NCBI RefSeq assembly: GCF_005796185.1
Contig: NZ_VAHM01000005.1
Span: 186,001 to 250,000, forward strand
Reading direction: 5' to 3'
From: Pseudarthrobacter sp. NamB4
GTDB taxonomy: Bacteria > Actinomycetota > Actinomycetes > Actinomycetales > Micrococcaceae
DNA length: 64,000 bases
The notes under the pieces were generated by a model. That model was not told where the DNA came from. It searched no databases and saw only the letters and a list, made by a program, of their open reading frames with translations. The position numbers and the translations under genes are program-made. This document shows, in pieces, positions 43,282-52,229 of the stretch (position 1 is its first letter; each line of letters begins with the position of its first letter).

Positions 43282-44607
43282 CTAGGCGCGGAAATAGGCC
43301 CGCACGCCGGCTACGGCATCCAGGAACTGGTCCACGTCGTCAGTGGTGTTGTAGAGGTAGGCGCTGGCCCTGGTAGTGGCTGTCAGCCCCAGCCTGCGGT
43401 GGAGCGGCTGGGCGCAGTGGTGGCCCACCCGCACGGCGATTCCCTTCGAGTCCAGGAACTGCCCGACGTCGTGGGCATGGACGCCTTCGACGTCGAAAGC
43501 TGCCAGTCCAATGCGGTCCTGCCCGGCCGCTGGGCCAAGGACACGGATTCCGGGAATGGCCTCCAGCCCGGCCACCATGCACTGGCCCAGCTCCGATTCC
43601 CAGTGGTGAATCCGGTCCAGTCCCGTTTCCGTCAGATAATTAACTGCTGCAGCCAGCGCCACCGCCTGCGAAATTCGCTGGGTTCCGGCTTCGAAGCGCT
43701 GGGGGGCGGGCAGGTATTCGGCGCGTTCCATGGTGACAGTGGTGATCATGGAGCCGCCCGTCAGGAAGGGCGGAAGGATGTCCAGCAGCTCCTGCTTTCC
43801 GTACAACACGCCGATCCCGGTGGGGGCAAGCATCTTGTGGCCGGAGAACACAGCAAAGTCAACGTCGAGTTCCTTGACGTTCAGCGCCAGGTGCGGGGCG
43901 GACTGGCAGGCATCCAGCACCACCAGGGCGCCGGCCCTGCGCGCCATCCCCACCAGCTCCGCCACCGGGTTGATGACGCCCAGGACGTTTGACGCGTGGG
44001 TGAAGGCCACCACTTTGGTCCGGGATCCGATGATGCCTCCCGCGAGGTCCATACGGAGGGAACCGGCGTCGTCAACGGGGATATACCGGAGTGCAGCCCC
44101 GGTACGGAACGCCAGTTCCTGCCACGGGATCAGGTTGGCATGGTGCTCCATTTCAGTGACAACGATTTCGTCACCCGGGTTCAGGGCGAGCTCGCTGAGC
44201 CCCTCATCACCCCGGCCTTGGGCAGCCCACAGTCCTGCATTGGAGAATGCGTAACTGAGCAGGTTGAGACCTTCGGTGGCGTTCGACGTCCAAATAACCT
44301 CTGAGTAGTCGGCCCCGACGAAATCCGCTACGGTCTGCCGGGCATCCTCGAAAACCTCGGTTGCCTCCACTGCGAGGTGATGGGCGCCGCGGTGAACAGC
44401 GGCATTGCGCTGTTCGTAGAATTCCTGTTCAGCTTCAATGACGCTCAGGGGGTTCTGGGACGTTGCCCCGGAATCGAGGTAGACCAACGGTTGGCCGTTG
44501 ACCAGCTGGTTCAGGACCGGAAAGTCGTTGCGGATACGCAAAACCTCGGCGTCGTCCATAGCGGGCAAGGCACGCTCCAGCGTGACTGGCGTTGATACTA
44601 CGGCCAA
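43282..44607 (-). CDS. sufS: Cysteine desulfurase SufS
   Basis: The protein has 441 residues, a type II PLP-dependent desulfurase: YLDSGATSQNP, AVHRGAHHLAVEATEVFEDAR, TEMEHHANLIPW, the PLP lysine in FSGHKMLAPTGIGVLYG, and the catalytic Cys in RVGHHCAQPLHRR. It takes sulfur from cysteine and gives it to SufU for Fe-S cluster building. The TTG start at 44607 has AAGGAG 8 nt upstream; a start at MDDAEVLRIR (residue 17) is possible but lacks a ribosome site. Confidence 0.93.
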   Translation of the reverse strand: MAVVSTPVTLERALPAMDDAEVLRIRNDFPVLNQLVNGQPLVYLDSGATSQNPLSVIEAEQEFYEQRNAAVHRGAHHLAVEATEVFEDARQTVADFVGADYSEVIWTSNATEGLNLLSYAFSNAGLWAAQGRGDEGLSELALNPGDEIVVTEMEHHANLIPWQELAFRTGAALRYIPVDDAGSLRMDLAGGIIGSRTKVVAFTHASNVLGVINPVAELVGMARRAGALVVLDACQSAPHLALNVKELDVDFAVFSGHKMLAPTGIGVLYGKQELLDILPPFLTGGSMITTVTMERAEYLPAPQRFEAGTQRISQAVALAAAVNYLTETGLDRIHHWESELGQCMVAGLEAIPGIRVLGPAAGQDRIGLAAFDVEGVHAHDVGQFLDSKGIAVRVGHHCAQPLHRRLGLTATTRASAYLYNTTDDVDQFLDAVAGVRAYFRA

Positions 44608-44656
44608 GACTTACTCCTTGAGATGCCAACGGATGACACTCAATTGTCCCACAGCA

Positions 44657-44698
44657 CGGCTGTGGCGGCCGCCCTTGGAAGGGCAACCGCCACAGCCG
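44657..44698. other. Long nested hairpin upstream of sufS
   Basis: CGGCTGTGGCGG and CCGCCACAGCCG form a perfect 12-bp stem, and its loop contains GCCCTT-GG-AAGGGC, a further 6-bp stem. It lies 50-90 bp before the sufS start and has no T tract on either strand. It may be a leader structure of sufS mRNA or part of a transcription stop. Confidence 0.55.
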
Positions 44699-44724
44699 CT
44701 CCGGGCTTCAGCCCGCGGAAAGAA

Positions 44725-44784
44725 GGGCCGGCGACGGCTGGGGGGGAGAGTCTCGGTCTCAGAAGACTCTAACGTCGCCGGCCC
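44725..44784 (-). terminator. Probable terminator of the LuxR-family gene
   Basis: GGGCCGGCGACG and CGTCGCCGGCCC form a perfect 12-bp outer stem with an inner AGAGTCT/AGACTCT stem. On the minus strand it is followed by TTCTTTCC. It lies 256 bp downstream of the regulator's stop. The stretch 44785-45040 between them shows no gene I can support. Confidence 0.6.
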
Positions 44785-45040
44785 CGTCTGGCCCGGCCAC
44801 TGGGACCGGAAACTTCGGAGGCTTCCAGAGCTGTCGGCAGGTTCTGCTTGCTTTTTCCTGCCGCTGCTTTGCTTCCTTAAGTAAATCCTGCAGTGACCGG
44901 GCGCACACGAGTAGGCAGTACTCTAATTCGCCGACGGGGTACTACCGGGGCAACGGGCCGATACCCGGGGGCGCTCTATGCTGGGCAGCCTGAAGCCCCA
45001 GCCGTGACCATGGCGCGGTCCGCACCGTTAACGGCGGCTG

Positions 45041-47701
45041 CTACTTGGGAAGCGCCGACTCCAGCTCATCCCGGCTGCGCACACCCAGCTTGACGTAGGT
45101 GCGGTACAGGTGTCCCTCCACAGTGCGGACCGACACCATGAGCCGCTGGGCGATCTCGCGGTCCGTCAGGCCCTGCACGGCAAGCTCCACGATGTCCTGC
45201 TCACGGCGGGTCAGGTGGACGGCAGGAGCTGCCGCAATGAAACGGCCCTCCCGGAACCGTTCACCCAGTTCATGGTCGCACTTTTCGCGCTGGGCAACAG
45301 CCTGCCGGGACCGGCGGCGCTCCCCGGACTGCTCCAGCACGGTGCTGGCCCGGGCATAGGCCTCGCGGGCGAGGTTGACGAAGCCGGATTCCTCCAGCAT
45401 GGCCGCTGTGGCCATCAGCGTGTCCCCGTTGGCAGCTTCCCAGTCAGTGGCGAGCTTCAGCATTGCTCCGGCCCATCGGCCCTCCACGCCCCGGGCCGCC
45501 TCCTGCACCATGGGGATCACTGAGGAGTCTCCCAGATCCCAGCAGAGTGCGAGGAGTTCCAGCAGGGCACCCTTCCGCGAGGAGGCCTCCGCAGTGGTAA
45601 CCAGCGTGTGCAGTGAGGCCAGCCCCTTGCCGTCCCGGGACAGGTACTCCCCAGCAGCAGCGACGTAGGCGGCGGCCAGGAAGTCATGGGCGGGGCCGCC
45701 GGCCACAGCATCCTTGTAGTCCTGTTCCAAGCGCTTTGCCTGCGCAGTGTCCCCCAGCCTTGCCGCGGCATAGAAGCCCAGGGCGGAGCCGAAGCGGAAC
45801 AGCTGCAGGGGGTCGTTAAGCCTCAGCGCTTCCACAGCCGGCAGCAGCAGCTGGTAGGCGCGCTCCATCCGGCCTTGCCGCAGCATGGAATAGCCGCGCA
45901 GTACTTGCAGGCTGCCGTTAAAGGTTGCCGCTCCGGGCGCGTGTCCTGAAGCGTAGCTGTCAAGCTCACGCTCCGCCGATGCCCATTCGCCCATCGCCAG
46001 GTAATCCGACACGAGCCGTCCCAGCACGAATTCCGAGAAGAAGAAGAGGCTGTTCTCCAGGGGCCCGAGTTCCGAGGCCGCCAGGAGCGCCGCATCAAGT
46101 CCCTCCGCCGGCCTGCCCGCTGCTGCCAGCGCATGGGCCAGGAGTGCCTCGCCAATGGCCCTGACCGGGTCACCGCCGGCTTCCGCCGACCTGCGGCTCC
46201 TGAGATCCGCTGCGCGGGTTAGGAGAGCCTGGAAATCCACCTCCGCACCGGCCTGCAGCAGCTGCAGAAGTTCGTCCTGCCAGGCCGGGGCCGCTGCCTG
46301 CGTCTCCCGGGCCTGTCCCCTTATTGCCTCCGCCAAAACTGTGAGCGGCTGGCCGGTTGCCAACTGCGCCGACGCCCTCAGCAGCAGCACAGCGGGACCC
46401 TCGGGATGGCGGGCCAACTGCGGCCAGCAGTCTTCAAGCAGTCCCGCAGCTTCCGCATAGGAGCCCTCGTTGTAGAGGGCCCGTGCCTGGATGGCCCGGG
46501 CCAACGGCAGGAGTTCGGGGTCGTGGACCTTGGCCGCGATGGAGCGCGCACTCTGGTTACGGAAGCGTGTCAGCGCCTCACGACCGGCCTCCAGCATCCC
46601 GGCGTCGGACACCCGCAGGCCACATTCCAGGGCCCATTCCACAGAACGCAGCCAGCCTTCGCCACGAAGCGCAGCGGGATCCTGGTGTTCGCGGAGTTTT
46701 TCCAGCAGTTGGAGGCTGCGTGATACCGAGATGGTATTTCTGATGGCCTTCGCGAACAATGCGTTCCACAGTATCAGCTCCGCCGCGATGCCGGAGTTTT
46801 CGACAACCATTTGCTGGTCCAGCAGGGACCGGACCACGGCTGCCCCGCAGACATCCTCGATCGCCTTCCTGCTGACGGGGCCGGCCAGCGCAATGAGTTT
46901 CAGGGCTTCCTGTTCCTCCGGCCGCCGCCGAAGGTGATCCTTGGTAACCACTGATGTCAGCCGCACCCCGTCCGTGGGCAATGCTCCCAACAGGATCCAG
47001 ATCCCGTTCCTCTTCGCCAGGATTCCGGCCTCGGCAGCATCGTGCAGCAGGGCATCGAGGAGGCGCGGGTTGCCCCCGGAGGCGGTCCAGACGGCATCAA
47101 CGGTGGCCGCAGGAACCGTACCGTCGAGAAGGTGGGCCAGCGCTTCCTCGATCTGTTCACGGTTCAGGGGACGCAGGTCCACGCGCTCGGCCAGCCCGTC
47201 ATACCACAGCTGGTCCAGCGGCTGGGGCAAGCCGGGCCGGGGCCTGGCAGCCGCCACCACTGTTGCCCACCCGGCGGAGATCAGGTCGGCCACTACACCT
47301 GCGGAAGCCTCGTCCAGATAGTGCGCATCATCAATTACGAGCAGGACGGGCGCGCCGTTGCCCGCCTTCAACTTCTCAAAGTAACTCCACATGGACCGCA
47401 GGACGGCCACGGGCGAAACTGATTCCTCGGCTGTCAGTTCGCCGGTGTAGGGAGTCAGGATACCGAACGGCACCGCCGCCAGGGCGGAACTCCCATGCAT
47501 CTGCAGCACGTTCAGTTCCCCGGTGAGACGCTCGGCGATAGCAGCCGCCAGGGAGGATTTTCCAATGCCCGGTCCCGCCATGACGAAGACCGCCTGGCTG
47601 GTGACGTTCCGCACAATCCCGCAGATCCGCTCCAGTGGCTCCCGCCTTCCCGAGAGAAACCGGTGTGCTGTGGTGGGCTTGTGGCCGTTAGACGAGTCCA
47701 G
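45041..47701 (-). CDS. LuxR-family regulator with N-terminal ATPase domain (LAL type), probable CTG start
   Basis: This large ATP-binding LuxR regulator has about 886 residues. It has Walker A AGPGIGKSS, Walker B VLLVIDDAHYLDEA, a long alpha-helical middle and a C-terminal HTH (TRREQDIVELAVQGLTDREIAQRL, SVRTVEGHLYRTYVKLGV). The first ATG/GTG/TTG is the GTG at 47614, but that start is only nine residues before the conserved strand, has no ribosome site and would cut off HRFLSGRREPLERICGIV, which looks like the normal domain start. A CTG at 47701 has AGGGGTGATC just upstream, which matches the 16S 3' end well, so I take it as the start. It overlaps the upstream paralogue by 14 nt. The inducer and targets are unknown. 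Confidence 0.85.
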   Translation of the reverse strand: MDSSNGHKPTTAHRFLSGRREPLERICGIVRNVTSQAVFVMAGPGIGKSSLAAAIAERLTGELNVLQMHGSSALAAVPFGILTPYTGELTAEESVSPVAVLRSMWSYFEKLKAGNGAPVLLVIDDAHYLDEASAGVVADLISAGWATVVAAARPRPGLPQPLDQLWYDGLAERVDLRPLNREQIEEALAHLLDGTVPAATVDAVWTASGGNPRLLDALLHDAAEAGILAKRNGIWILLGALPTDGVRLTSVVTKDHLRRRPEEQEALKLIALAGPVSRKAIEDVCGAAVVRSLLDQQMVVENSGIAAELILWNALFAKAIRNTISVSRSLQLLEKLREHQDPAALRGEGWLRSVEWALECGLRVSDAGMLEAGREALTRFRNQSARSIAAKVHDPELLPLARAIQARALYNEGSYAEAAGLLEDCWPQLARHPEGPAVLLLRASAQLATGQPLTVLAEAIRGQARETQAAAPAWQDELLQLLQAGAEVDFQALLTRAADLRSRRSAEAGGDPVRAIGEALLAHALAAAGRPAEGLDAALLAASELGPLENSLFFFSEFVLGRLVSDYLAMGEWASAERELDSYASGHAPGAATFNGSLQVLRGYSMLRQGRMERAYQLLLPAVEALRLNDPLQLFRFGSALGFYAAARLGDTAQAKRLEQDYKDAVAGGPAHDFLAAAYVAAAGEYLSRDGKGLASLHTLVTTAEASSRKGALLELLALCWDLGDSSVIPMVQEAARGVEGRWAGAMLKLATDWEAANGDTLMATAAMLEESGFVNLAREAYARASTVLEQSGERRRSRQAVAQREKCDHELGERFREGRFIAAAPAVHLTRREQDIVELAVQGLTDREIAQRLMVSVRTVEGHLYRTYVKLGVRSRDELESALPK

Positions 47702-50423
47702 TCAGATCACCCCTGGAAGTTACGCCGAGCTTGGTAAAGACCTGGTACAGGTGGCCCTCCACGGTGCGCACTGACACGCCCATTTCCAGTGCGATGTCCC
47801 GGTTGGAAGCACCCCTGCCCGCCAGCCGGGCGATCTGGCGCTCCCTGCTGGTGAGCAGCGGGCTTCCGCTGCTGGGCACAATGGGAAGATTTGCCACGGT
47901 GGCGGCCAGGATGTCCAACCGTGCCTGCGCTGTCCGGGCGGTGAGGGAGTCGCTGTTCTGGCGCGCAAAGTCCACGGCGAGGGCCATGCACCGCGCCTCC
48001 ACCGCATCCAGCTCCAGGGTGGCCGCCAGTTCGCCGCCGGCCAGGAGGATCTTGGCGTCCTTGGTCCGGCTGCCCACCGCGATCAGCCGGGAAACCTCAG
48101 CCAGGGGACCCTGGCGGTGGCCGGCGATATCCTCCAGCAGACGGAAGTCAGCGTCGCTCCCGTTCATGGTGGCGGCGAGCAGGTTGACTCCAGCCAGGGT
48201 GAAGCGCCCCGCCTCCATGTTGTGCCGCGCGGCCTGCTTAAGGCCGGCAACGGCGTCAGGATCGCCAAGCCAGCGCCCCGCCACGAGAGAGCAGAATTCG
48301 ATGATGCTTTCGGTGATGAAGCTGGACTTTCCCGGCACCCGTTGCAGTTTGGCGAGGTACTTACGCGCCTGCGCCGTGTTGCCCGTCTGGGCGTGTGCCA
48401 GGGCAATCGCTGCATAAGCGCAGCGGAGGGCAGCCTGCACGGGTTGAAGCTCCAGTTGCGCCGCCGCGGAGATGAGCGGGTCAAGGGCGGCGGCACCCCG
48501 GCCGGAGTAGACATAGGCCAGGCCTGCCCCGAGTTCAGTTGCTGCGCTTCGGACCGGGAGCCCGTACGGTTCCTCCGCTGCCTGCGGACCCAGGAGGTCG
48601 ATGCACCGCCGCCACTGTCCCGCCATCAACAGGACCAGGTAGGCCTCCCTGGTGTAGCGTTCCCGCAATCCCACGACGTGGGACGCATCGCTGATTTGGC
48701 CTCCCAACTGGCGCAGGATGCTCAGCGCATCCATCTCCCGGCCCGTCATGACCAGGGCTTTCATGAGCAGGATGGCTGAATGCATACGGTAATGGGTGTC
48801 CGGATTCATCGCCGGATCGGCCGCTGCCTCAAGGGCGGGAATGATGGCGGCGTACTCGCCCGCGAAAACCCGGTATTCGAACTCGCTCAGCGCCACCCGG
48901 TTTGCTGCGGTAGCGACCGGTTCCGGCCAGGCCTTGTTGTTCGCGGCCTCCTCCAGCCGGCTCCGGGCCTCCTGCAGCAGGTCCGGCACCCGGCCTGCCT
49001 CCTCGGGCAGCGACAGCATCACCTGCGACTTGGCGGCTATGACCTGAGCATATTCCCCGACGTCCAGGCCCTCCAGCTCAGGCTGCGAAATGTCCTCCAG
49101 CGCCGCCATGGCTTGGACCGGCATATCCAGCTGCAGATACGCGGCCGCTTTCTGGCGCTGACCGGCCACCCACTGCCGGTCCGTCCGCTGGAGCATTTCA
49201 GCGTACGTCAGCGCAAACCGGGGATCGAACAGCTGGACTGCGGCTTCTGCTGCCGCGAGGGCCAGGGCAGGGCTGAGGTCCGCCTCGCATTCGCGGGTCC
49301 AGGCGGCGAAGGCCATCAGCTCTTCCACGGTCATCCCTGCCGGGTCCGGTTCGGAGCCGTCCAGGAGCAGGGCGCGCAGCTCACGGCGCCGCGCGATGCT
49401 GAGCCAGGTACGTACCACGTCGCCGATGTATTTCTCGCGCAGAGACACCCAGCGATGGTCGGACTGGTCGATCTCCAGCAGGCCGCCGTCCTCCATGTCG
49501 GCCACGACTTCGGCGCTGTAAATGGCAGTGAGCCTGGACAGTTCCACACGGCGGGCGCAGGAAAGCATTTCGATGACTTCCCGCGCTTCCGGGGTTTCCC
49601 TTGACCAGCGGGACCGGACGATGTCGTCAAGGCTGGCGGCACCGTCGAGGACCACCTTGTCCCGCAGGGTCCAGACTGAGTCGGACAACACCAGGTTCCC
49701 GGACAACTGCTGTTCGGTGACAAGCGCCCTGAGTAGTAACGGGTTGCCGCCCACCATGTGGTGGTAGGTACTGACCAGGGACGCCGAGACCCGGTGGCCC
49801 AGCAGGGACAACAGAACCTGGCGGGTCTGCAGCTCGTTGAGGTTGCTGAGCCGGACCTCGGTCAACCGCCGGTCCGTCAAAAGCCAGTGGAAGTCCGGGG
49901 GCAGATCACTGATTTTGGGTGCCACAGCGACGATTTTTGCCGTGCCGGTCAGGAGTACGTTCAGCAACACTCCGGCACTCATGTCGTCAATGCTGCCCGA
50001 GGTGTCCAGGGTGATAACGCAGGGCCTGCCCCCTGCGTCGCTTCGAATGAGCGAGGTAATGCCCCGCAGGATGGCCGTGGGGGAACCCATGTACGCCTGC
50101 GGAAGCCTGGCCAGGAGGAAGGAAAGGCAACCGTAGGGCGTGGCGGAACCTCCCGGCCCGCTTCGGAGCTGCAATGACCAGACGTCCGGTCCCAAATCCA
50201 TCACCGCGGCACGGGCAAGGGAGGACTTTCCCACGCCGCGCCCGCCGGTGATCACCACTCCAAGGGAGCCTTCGGTGGTGAGTGCTGTCCGAACGGATTC
50301 GAGGTTTGCGCCGCGGGCAGGGGCAGACCACAGTTGCCCCTCCCGCCTTCCGGAGGTGTCTGTGTTCAGCCCAGCGTCGTGAAGTGTTGACCCACGTCCC
50401 CAGCTGAGTGGCTCGATTGACAT
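47688..50423 (-). CDS. LuxR-family regulator with N-terminal ATPase domain (LAL type)
   Basis: The protein has 911 residues. Walker A is ITGGRGVGKSS; the Walker B region reads CVITLDTSGSIDDMSAG, with Asp-Thr rather than the usual Asp-Asp, so ATP hydrolysis may be weak. A helical repeat-like middle region of more than 500 residues leads to the HTH (TSRERQIARLAGRGASNRDIALEM, SVRTVEGHLYQVFTKLGV). It is a paralogue of the gene that overlaps its 3' end; the last helices are nearly the same. The ATG at 50423 has AGGGGAT upstream, directly beside an inverted repeat. Signal and regulon unknown. Confidence 0.88.
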   Translation of the reverse strand: MSIEPLSWGRGSTLHDAGLNTDTSGRREGQLWSAPARGANLESVRTALTTEGSLGVVITGGRGVGKSSLARAAVMDLGPDVWSLQLRSGPGGSATPYGCLSFLLARLPQAYMGSPTAILRGITSLIRSDAGGRPCVITLDTSGSIDDMSAGVLLNVLLTGTAKIVAVAPKISDLPPDFHWLLTDRRLTEVRLSNLNELQTRQVLLSLLGHRVSASLVSTYHHMVGGNPLLLRALVTEQQLSGNLVLSDSVWTLRDKVVLDGAASLDDIVRSRWSRETPEAREVIEMLSCARRVELSRLTAIYSAEVVADMEDGGLLEIDQSDHRWVSLREKYIGDVVRTWLSIARRRELRALLLDGSEPDPAGMTVEELMAFAAWTRECEADLSPALALAAAEAAVQLFDPRFALTYAEMLQRTDRQWVAGQRQKAAAYLQLDMPVQAMAALEDISQPELEGLDVGEYAQVIAAKSQVMLSLPEEAGRVPDLLQEARSRLEEAANNKAWPEPVATAANRVALSEFEYRVFAGEYAAIIPALEAAADPAMNPDTHYRMHSAILLMKALVMTGREMDALSILRQLGGQISDASHVVGLRERYTREAYLVLLMAGQWRRCIDLLGPQAAEEPYGLPVRSAATELGAGLAYVYSGRGAAALDPLISAAAQLELQPVQAALRCAYAAIALAHAQTGNTAQARKYLAKLQRVPGKSSFITESIIEFCSLVAGRWLGDPDAVAGLKQAARHNMEAGRFTLAGVNLLAATMNGSDADFRLLEDIAGHRQGPLAEVSRLIAVGSRTKDAKILLAGGELAATLELDAVEARCMALAVDFARQNSDSLTARTAQARLDILAATVANLPIVPSSGSPLLTSRERQIARLAGRGASNRDIALEMGVSVRTVEGHLYQVFTKLGVTSRGDLTGLV

Positions 50424-50434
50424 GAACTTATCCC

Positions 50435-50460
50435 CTACATCCCGCGATAGCGGGATGTAG
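50435..50460. promoter_or_regulatory. Perfect inverted repeat next to the ribosome site of the LAL regulator
   Basis: CTACATCCCGC-GATA-GCGGGATGTAG has 11-bp perfect arms and a 4-nt loop. On the minus strand its 3' arm runs into AGGGGAT, the ribosome site, 12 nt before the ATG. It could be an operator (autoregulation) or an RNA hairpin controlling translation. Confidence 0.6.
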
Positions 50461-50545
50461 CCCCATTGCTCCCCCGCATAGGAAGTAGCGTACCCCCTGG
50501 CAGAGACAAGGAAACAGGGCTAAAGGCCTTTAAGTTCAGATTGCG

Positions 50546-51136
50546 CTAGCCCTGGGACTTCGCGGGATGGAATTTCTGCTGTGCTGCGGTCAGGCCATCA
50601 CGCAGCAGGGCTTCGACCGCGTCTGCCGCTTCATCCAGCAGGAATGGCAGTTCCTTGAGCTCCGCACTCCCAAAGTCGCGCAGGACGTAATCGGCAGTGT
50701 CCATACGTCCGGGTGGCCGCCCCACCCCCACCCTGACCCGCAGGTAATCCTTGGTGCCCAGTGCCTTCGAGATGTCCCGCAGTCCGTTGTGGCCGCCTTC
50801 TCCCCCGCCGATCTTGAGTTTTACTGTATTAAAGGGGATATCGATCTCATCGTGCACCGCCACAACATGGTCCGGCGCGATGCCGTAGAAGTTCGCCAGG
50901 GCCGCCACCGGCCCGCCGGAGACGTTCATGTAGCTCATCGGTTTTGCCAGCACCACCCGCGGTCCGCCGAGGCTAAGGCGTCCTTCGAGAACCTGGGCCC
51001 GGGCCTTGTGGCTTTTGAACCCGGCTCCCATTCGGCCTGCAAGTTCGTCGAGCACCATCTGGCCGATGTTGTGCCTGTTGCCTTGGTACTGTGCTCCGGG
51101 GTTTCCGAGGCCAGCGATGAGCCAGGTATCAGTCAT
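50546..51136 (-). CDS. pth: Peptidyl-tRNA hydrolase
   Basis: The protein has 196 residues. LIAGLGNPGAQYQGNRHNIGQ holds the Asn and catalytic His; KPMSYMNVSGG and VHDEIDIPFNTVKLKIGGGEGGHNGL supply further active-site residues. It frees tRNA from peptidyl-tRNAs released during stalled translation. The start is set by MTDTWLIAGLG and a TAnnnT box 6 nt upstream. It lies downstream of rplY on the same strand, a conserved pairing. Confidence 0.94.
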   Translation of the reverse strand: MTDTWLIAGLGNPGAQYQGNRHNIGQMVLDELAGRMGAGFKSHKARAQVLEGRLSLGGPRVVLAKPMSYMNVSGGPVAALANFYGIAPDHVVAVHDEIDIPFNTVKLKIGGGEGGHNGLRDISKALGTKDYLRVRVGVGRPPGRMDTADYVLRDFGSAELKELPFLLDEAADAVEALLRDGLTAAQQKFHPAKSQG

Positions 51137-51142
51137 AAGTCA

Positions 51143-51148
51143 ATCCTA
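51143..51148 (-). promoter_or_regulatory. -10 box of a probable leaderless pth promoter
   Basis: On the minus strand TAGGAT is followed by 6 nt and the pth ATG; no ribosome site is visible. Confidence 0.45.
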
Positions 51149-51196
51149 GGGTGGGGCGCCGGTCCGGCCTGCACCGGCAACGGGCGGTGGACATGC

Positions 51197-51229
51197 CAGT
51201 GGCCGGACCCCGTCGGAGTCCGGCCACTG
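51197..51229. terminator. Terminator-like hairpin after rplY
   Basis: CAGTGGCCGGAC and GTCCGGCCACTG form a perfect 12-bp stem with a 9-nt loop, 18 bp after the rplY stop and before the pth promoter. Confidence 0.75.
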
Positions 51230-51246
51230 ACAGAAGGTGCGGCTGC

Positions 51247-51861
51247 TTACTCGGCTGCGGCTTCTTCGGAAGCTTCCCCGGCAGCGGCTTCTGCGCCCTC
51301 GCCTGCTTCAGTCCCTTCCTCGGCCACGGTGGCGTCGGAGATGTTCACCACGAGAGCCTCGGCGTCGGTCAGCAGGACGGAACCCTTGGGCAGAGCCAGG
51401 TCGGAAGCGTGGATGTGCTCACCGGCGGCGCGGCCTTCGATGCTGACGGCAAGGGTCTCGGGCAGGTGGGTAGCCTCAGCCTCAACGGAAACCGTGGTCA
51501 GTTCGAGGTTGTGCACGGTGCCGGGGGCGGTTTCGCCTTCAACGTGGACCGGGACGTCAACCGTGACCTTTTCGCCCTGGCGGACAGTCAGGAGGTCGAT
51601 GTGCTCAATGATCTGCTTGATCGGGTCACGCTGGACATCCTTCACCAAGGCCAGGTGGCCTTCGCCGTTGATGTCCAGGGACAGCAGGGCGTTGGGGGTA
51701 CGGACGGCCAGGGTGGTGGCCTTGGCGGGCAGGGTGACGTGGATGGGGTCCGCACCGTGGCCGTAGATCACGGCCGGGATGAGGTTGGCCATCCGGGCGC
51801 GGCGGGCGTAGCCCTTGCCGAATTCGGTGCGTACTTCTGCTGCGAGCTTCTGCTCAGACAT
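51247..51861 (-). CDS. rplY: 50S ribosomal protein L25/general stress protein Ctc
   Basis: The protein has 204 residues. The N-terminal L25 domain binds 5S rRNA (LAAEVRTEFGKGYARRARMANLIPAVIYGHG), and a C-terminal TL5-type beta domain follows (VPVHVEGETAPGT, ... SVLLTDAEALVVNIS). The last 25 residues are an acidic Glu/Ala tail. The ATG has AGGAGATTTC upstream. It is transcribed with or after prs; the 368-bp gap upstream contains hairpins and a repeat. Confidence 0.93.
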   Translation of the reverse strand: MSEQKLAAEVRTEFGKGYARRARMANLIPAVIYGHGADPIHVTLPAKATTLAVRTPNALLSLDINGEGHLALVKDVQRDPIKQIIEHIDLLTVRQGEKVTVDVPVHVEGETAPGTVHNLELTTVSVEAEATHLPETLAVSIEGRAAGEHIHASDLALPKGSVLLTDAEALVVNISDATVAEEGTEAGEGAEAAAGEASEEAAAE

Positions 51862-51926
51862 GGAAATCTCCTTGAAGACTAAACGGTGTTCAGCAAGGGC
51901 GGAGGTCTGTTGCGACCTTCAACGCC

Positions 51927-51945
51927 GGGCCGCTCGAGGCGGCCC
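51927..51945. other. Short palindromic hairpin in the rplY leader
   Basis: GGGCCGC-TCGAG-GCGGCCC lies 66 bp before the rplY start. Apart from this and the repeat at 52087-52201, the gap 51862-52229 shows no gene. Confidence 0.35.
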
Positions 51946-52086
51946 TTCAAGAAGGCAGCCCTTCAGGGGAAGGGCAGATCAGACCCAGTCGATAACGGAG
52001 ACCTGCGCACCGGCTTCCCGGTTGCTCTCCCTCGCCAAGGTATCGCTGAACAGTTTACCAGCGCCGCACCCGTTTACTGAAAACGG

Positions 52087-52201
52087 TCCCCACCGGCTCC
52101 CTGAGCTCGCAAGGCCACCTCGGCTCCCTGCCCTCGCAAGCTCGGGCTGGGGCCCTCGCCGCGACGGATCCACGCCCAGGGAACCCTGCCGGCGTCGGCC
52201 C
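52087..52201 (+). repeat. Dispersed intergenic repeat, copy C (expanded)
   Basis: This copy begins TCCCCACCGGCT and ends GCCGGCGTCGGCCC, like copies A and B, but is about 50 bp longer because the CTCGCAAG block occurs twice with extra sequence between. It lies just after the prs stop. Confidence 0.6.
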
Positions 52202-52222
52202 TGGCGGCAGGCAGTCGCCGGC
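52188..52222. terminator. Possible terminator downstream of prs
   Basis: GCCGGCG (52188-52194) and CGCCGGC (52216-52222) form a 7-bp GC stem starting 8 bp after the prs stop. The left arm is the end of repeat copy C. No T tract follows. Confidence 0.35.
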
Positions 52223-52229
52223 TCGGGCC

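Noticed and set aside
44893..45093. A 66-codon ORF between sufS and the LuxR gene
   Set aside because: No ribosome site, composition unlike neighbouring genes, and it overlaps the 3' end of the LuxR gene; no recognisable motif.
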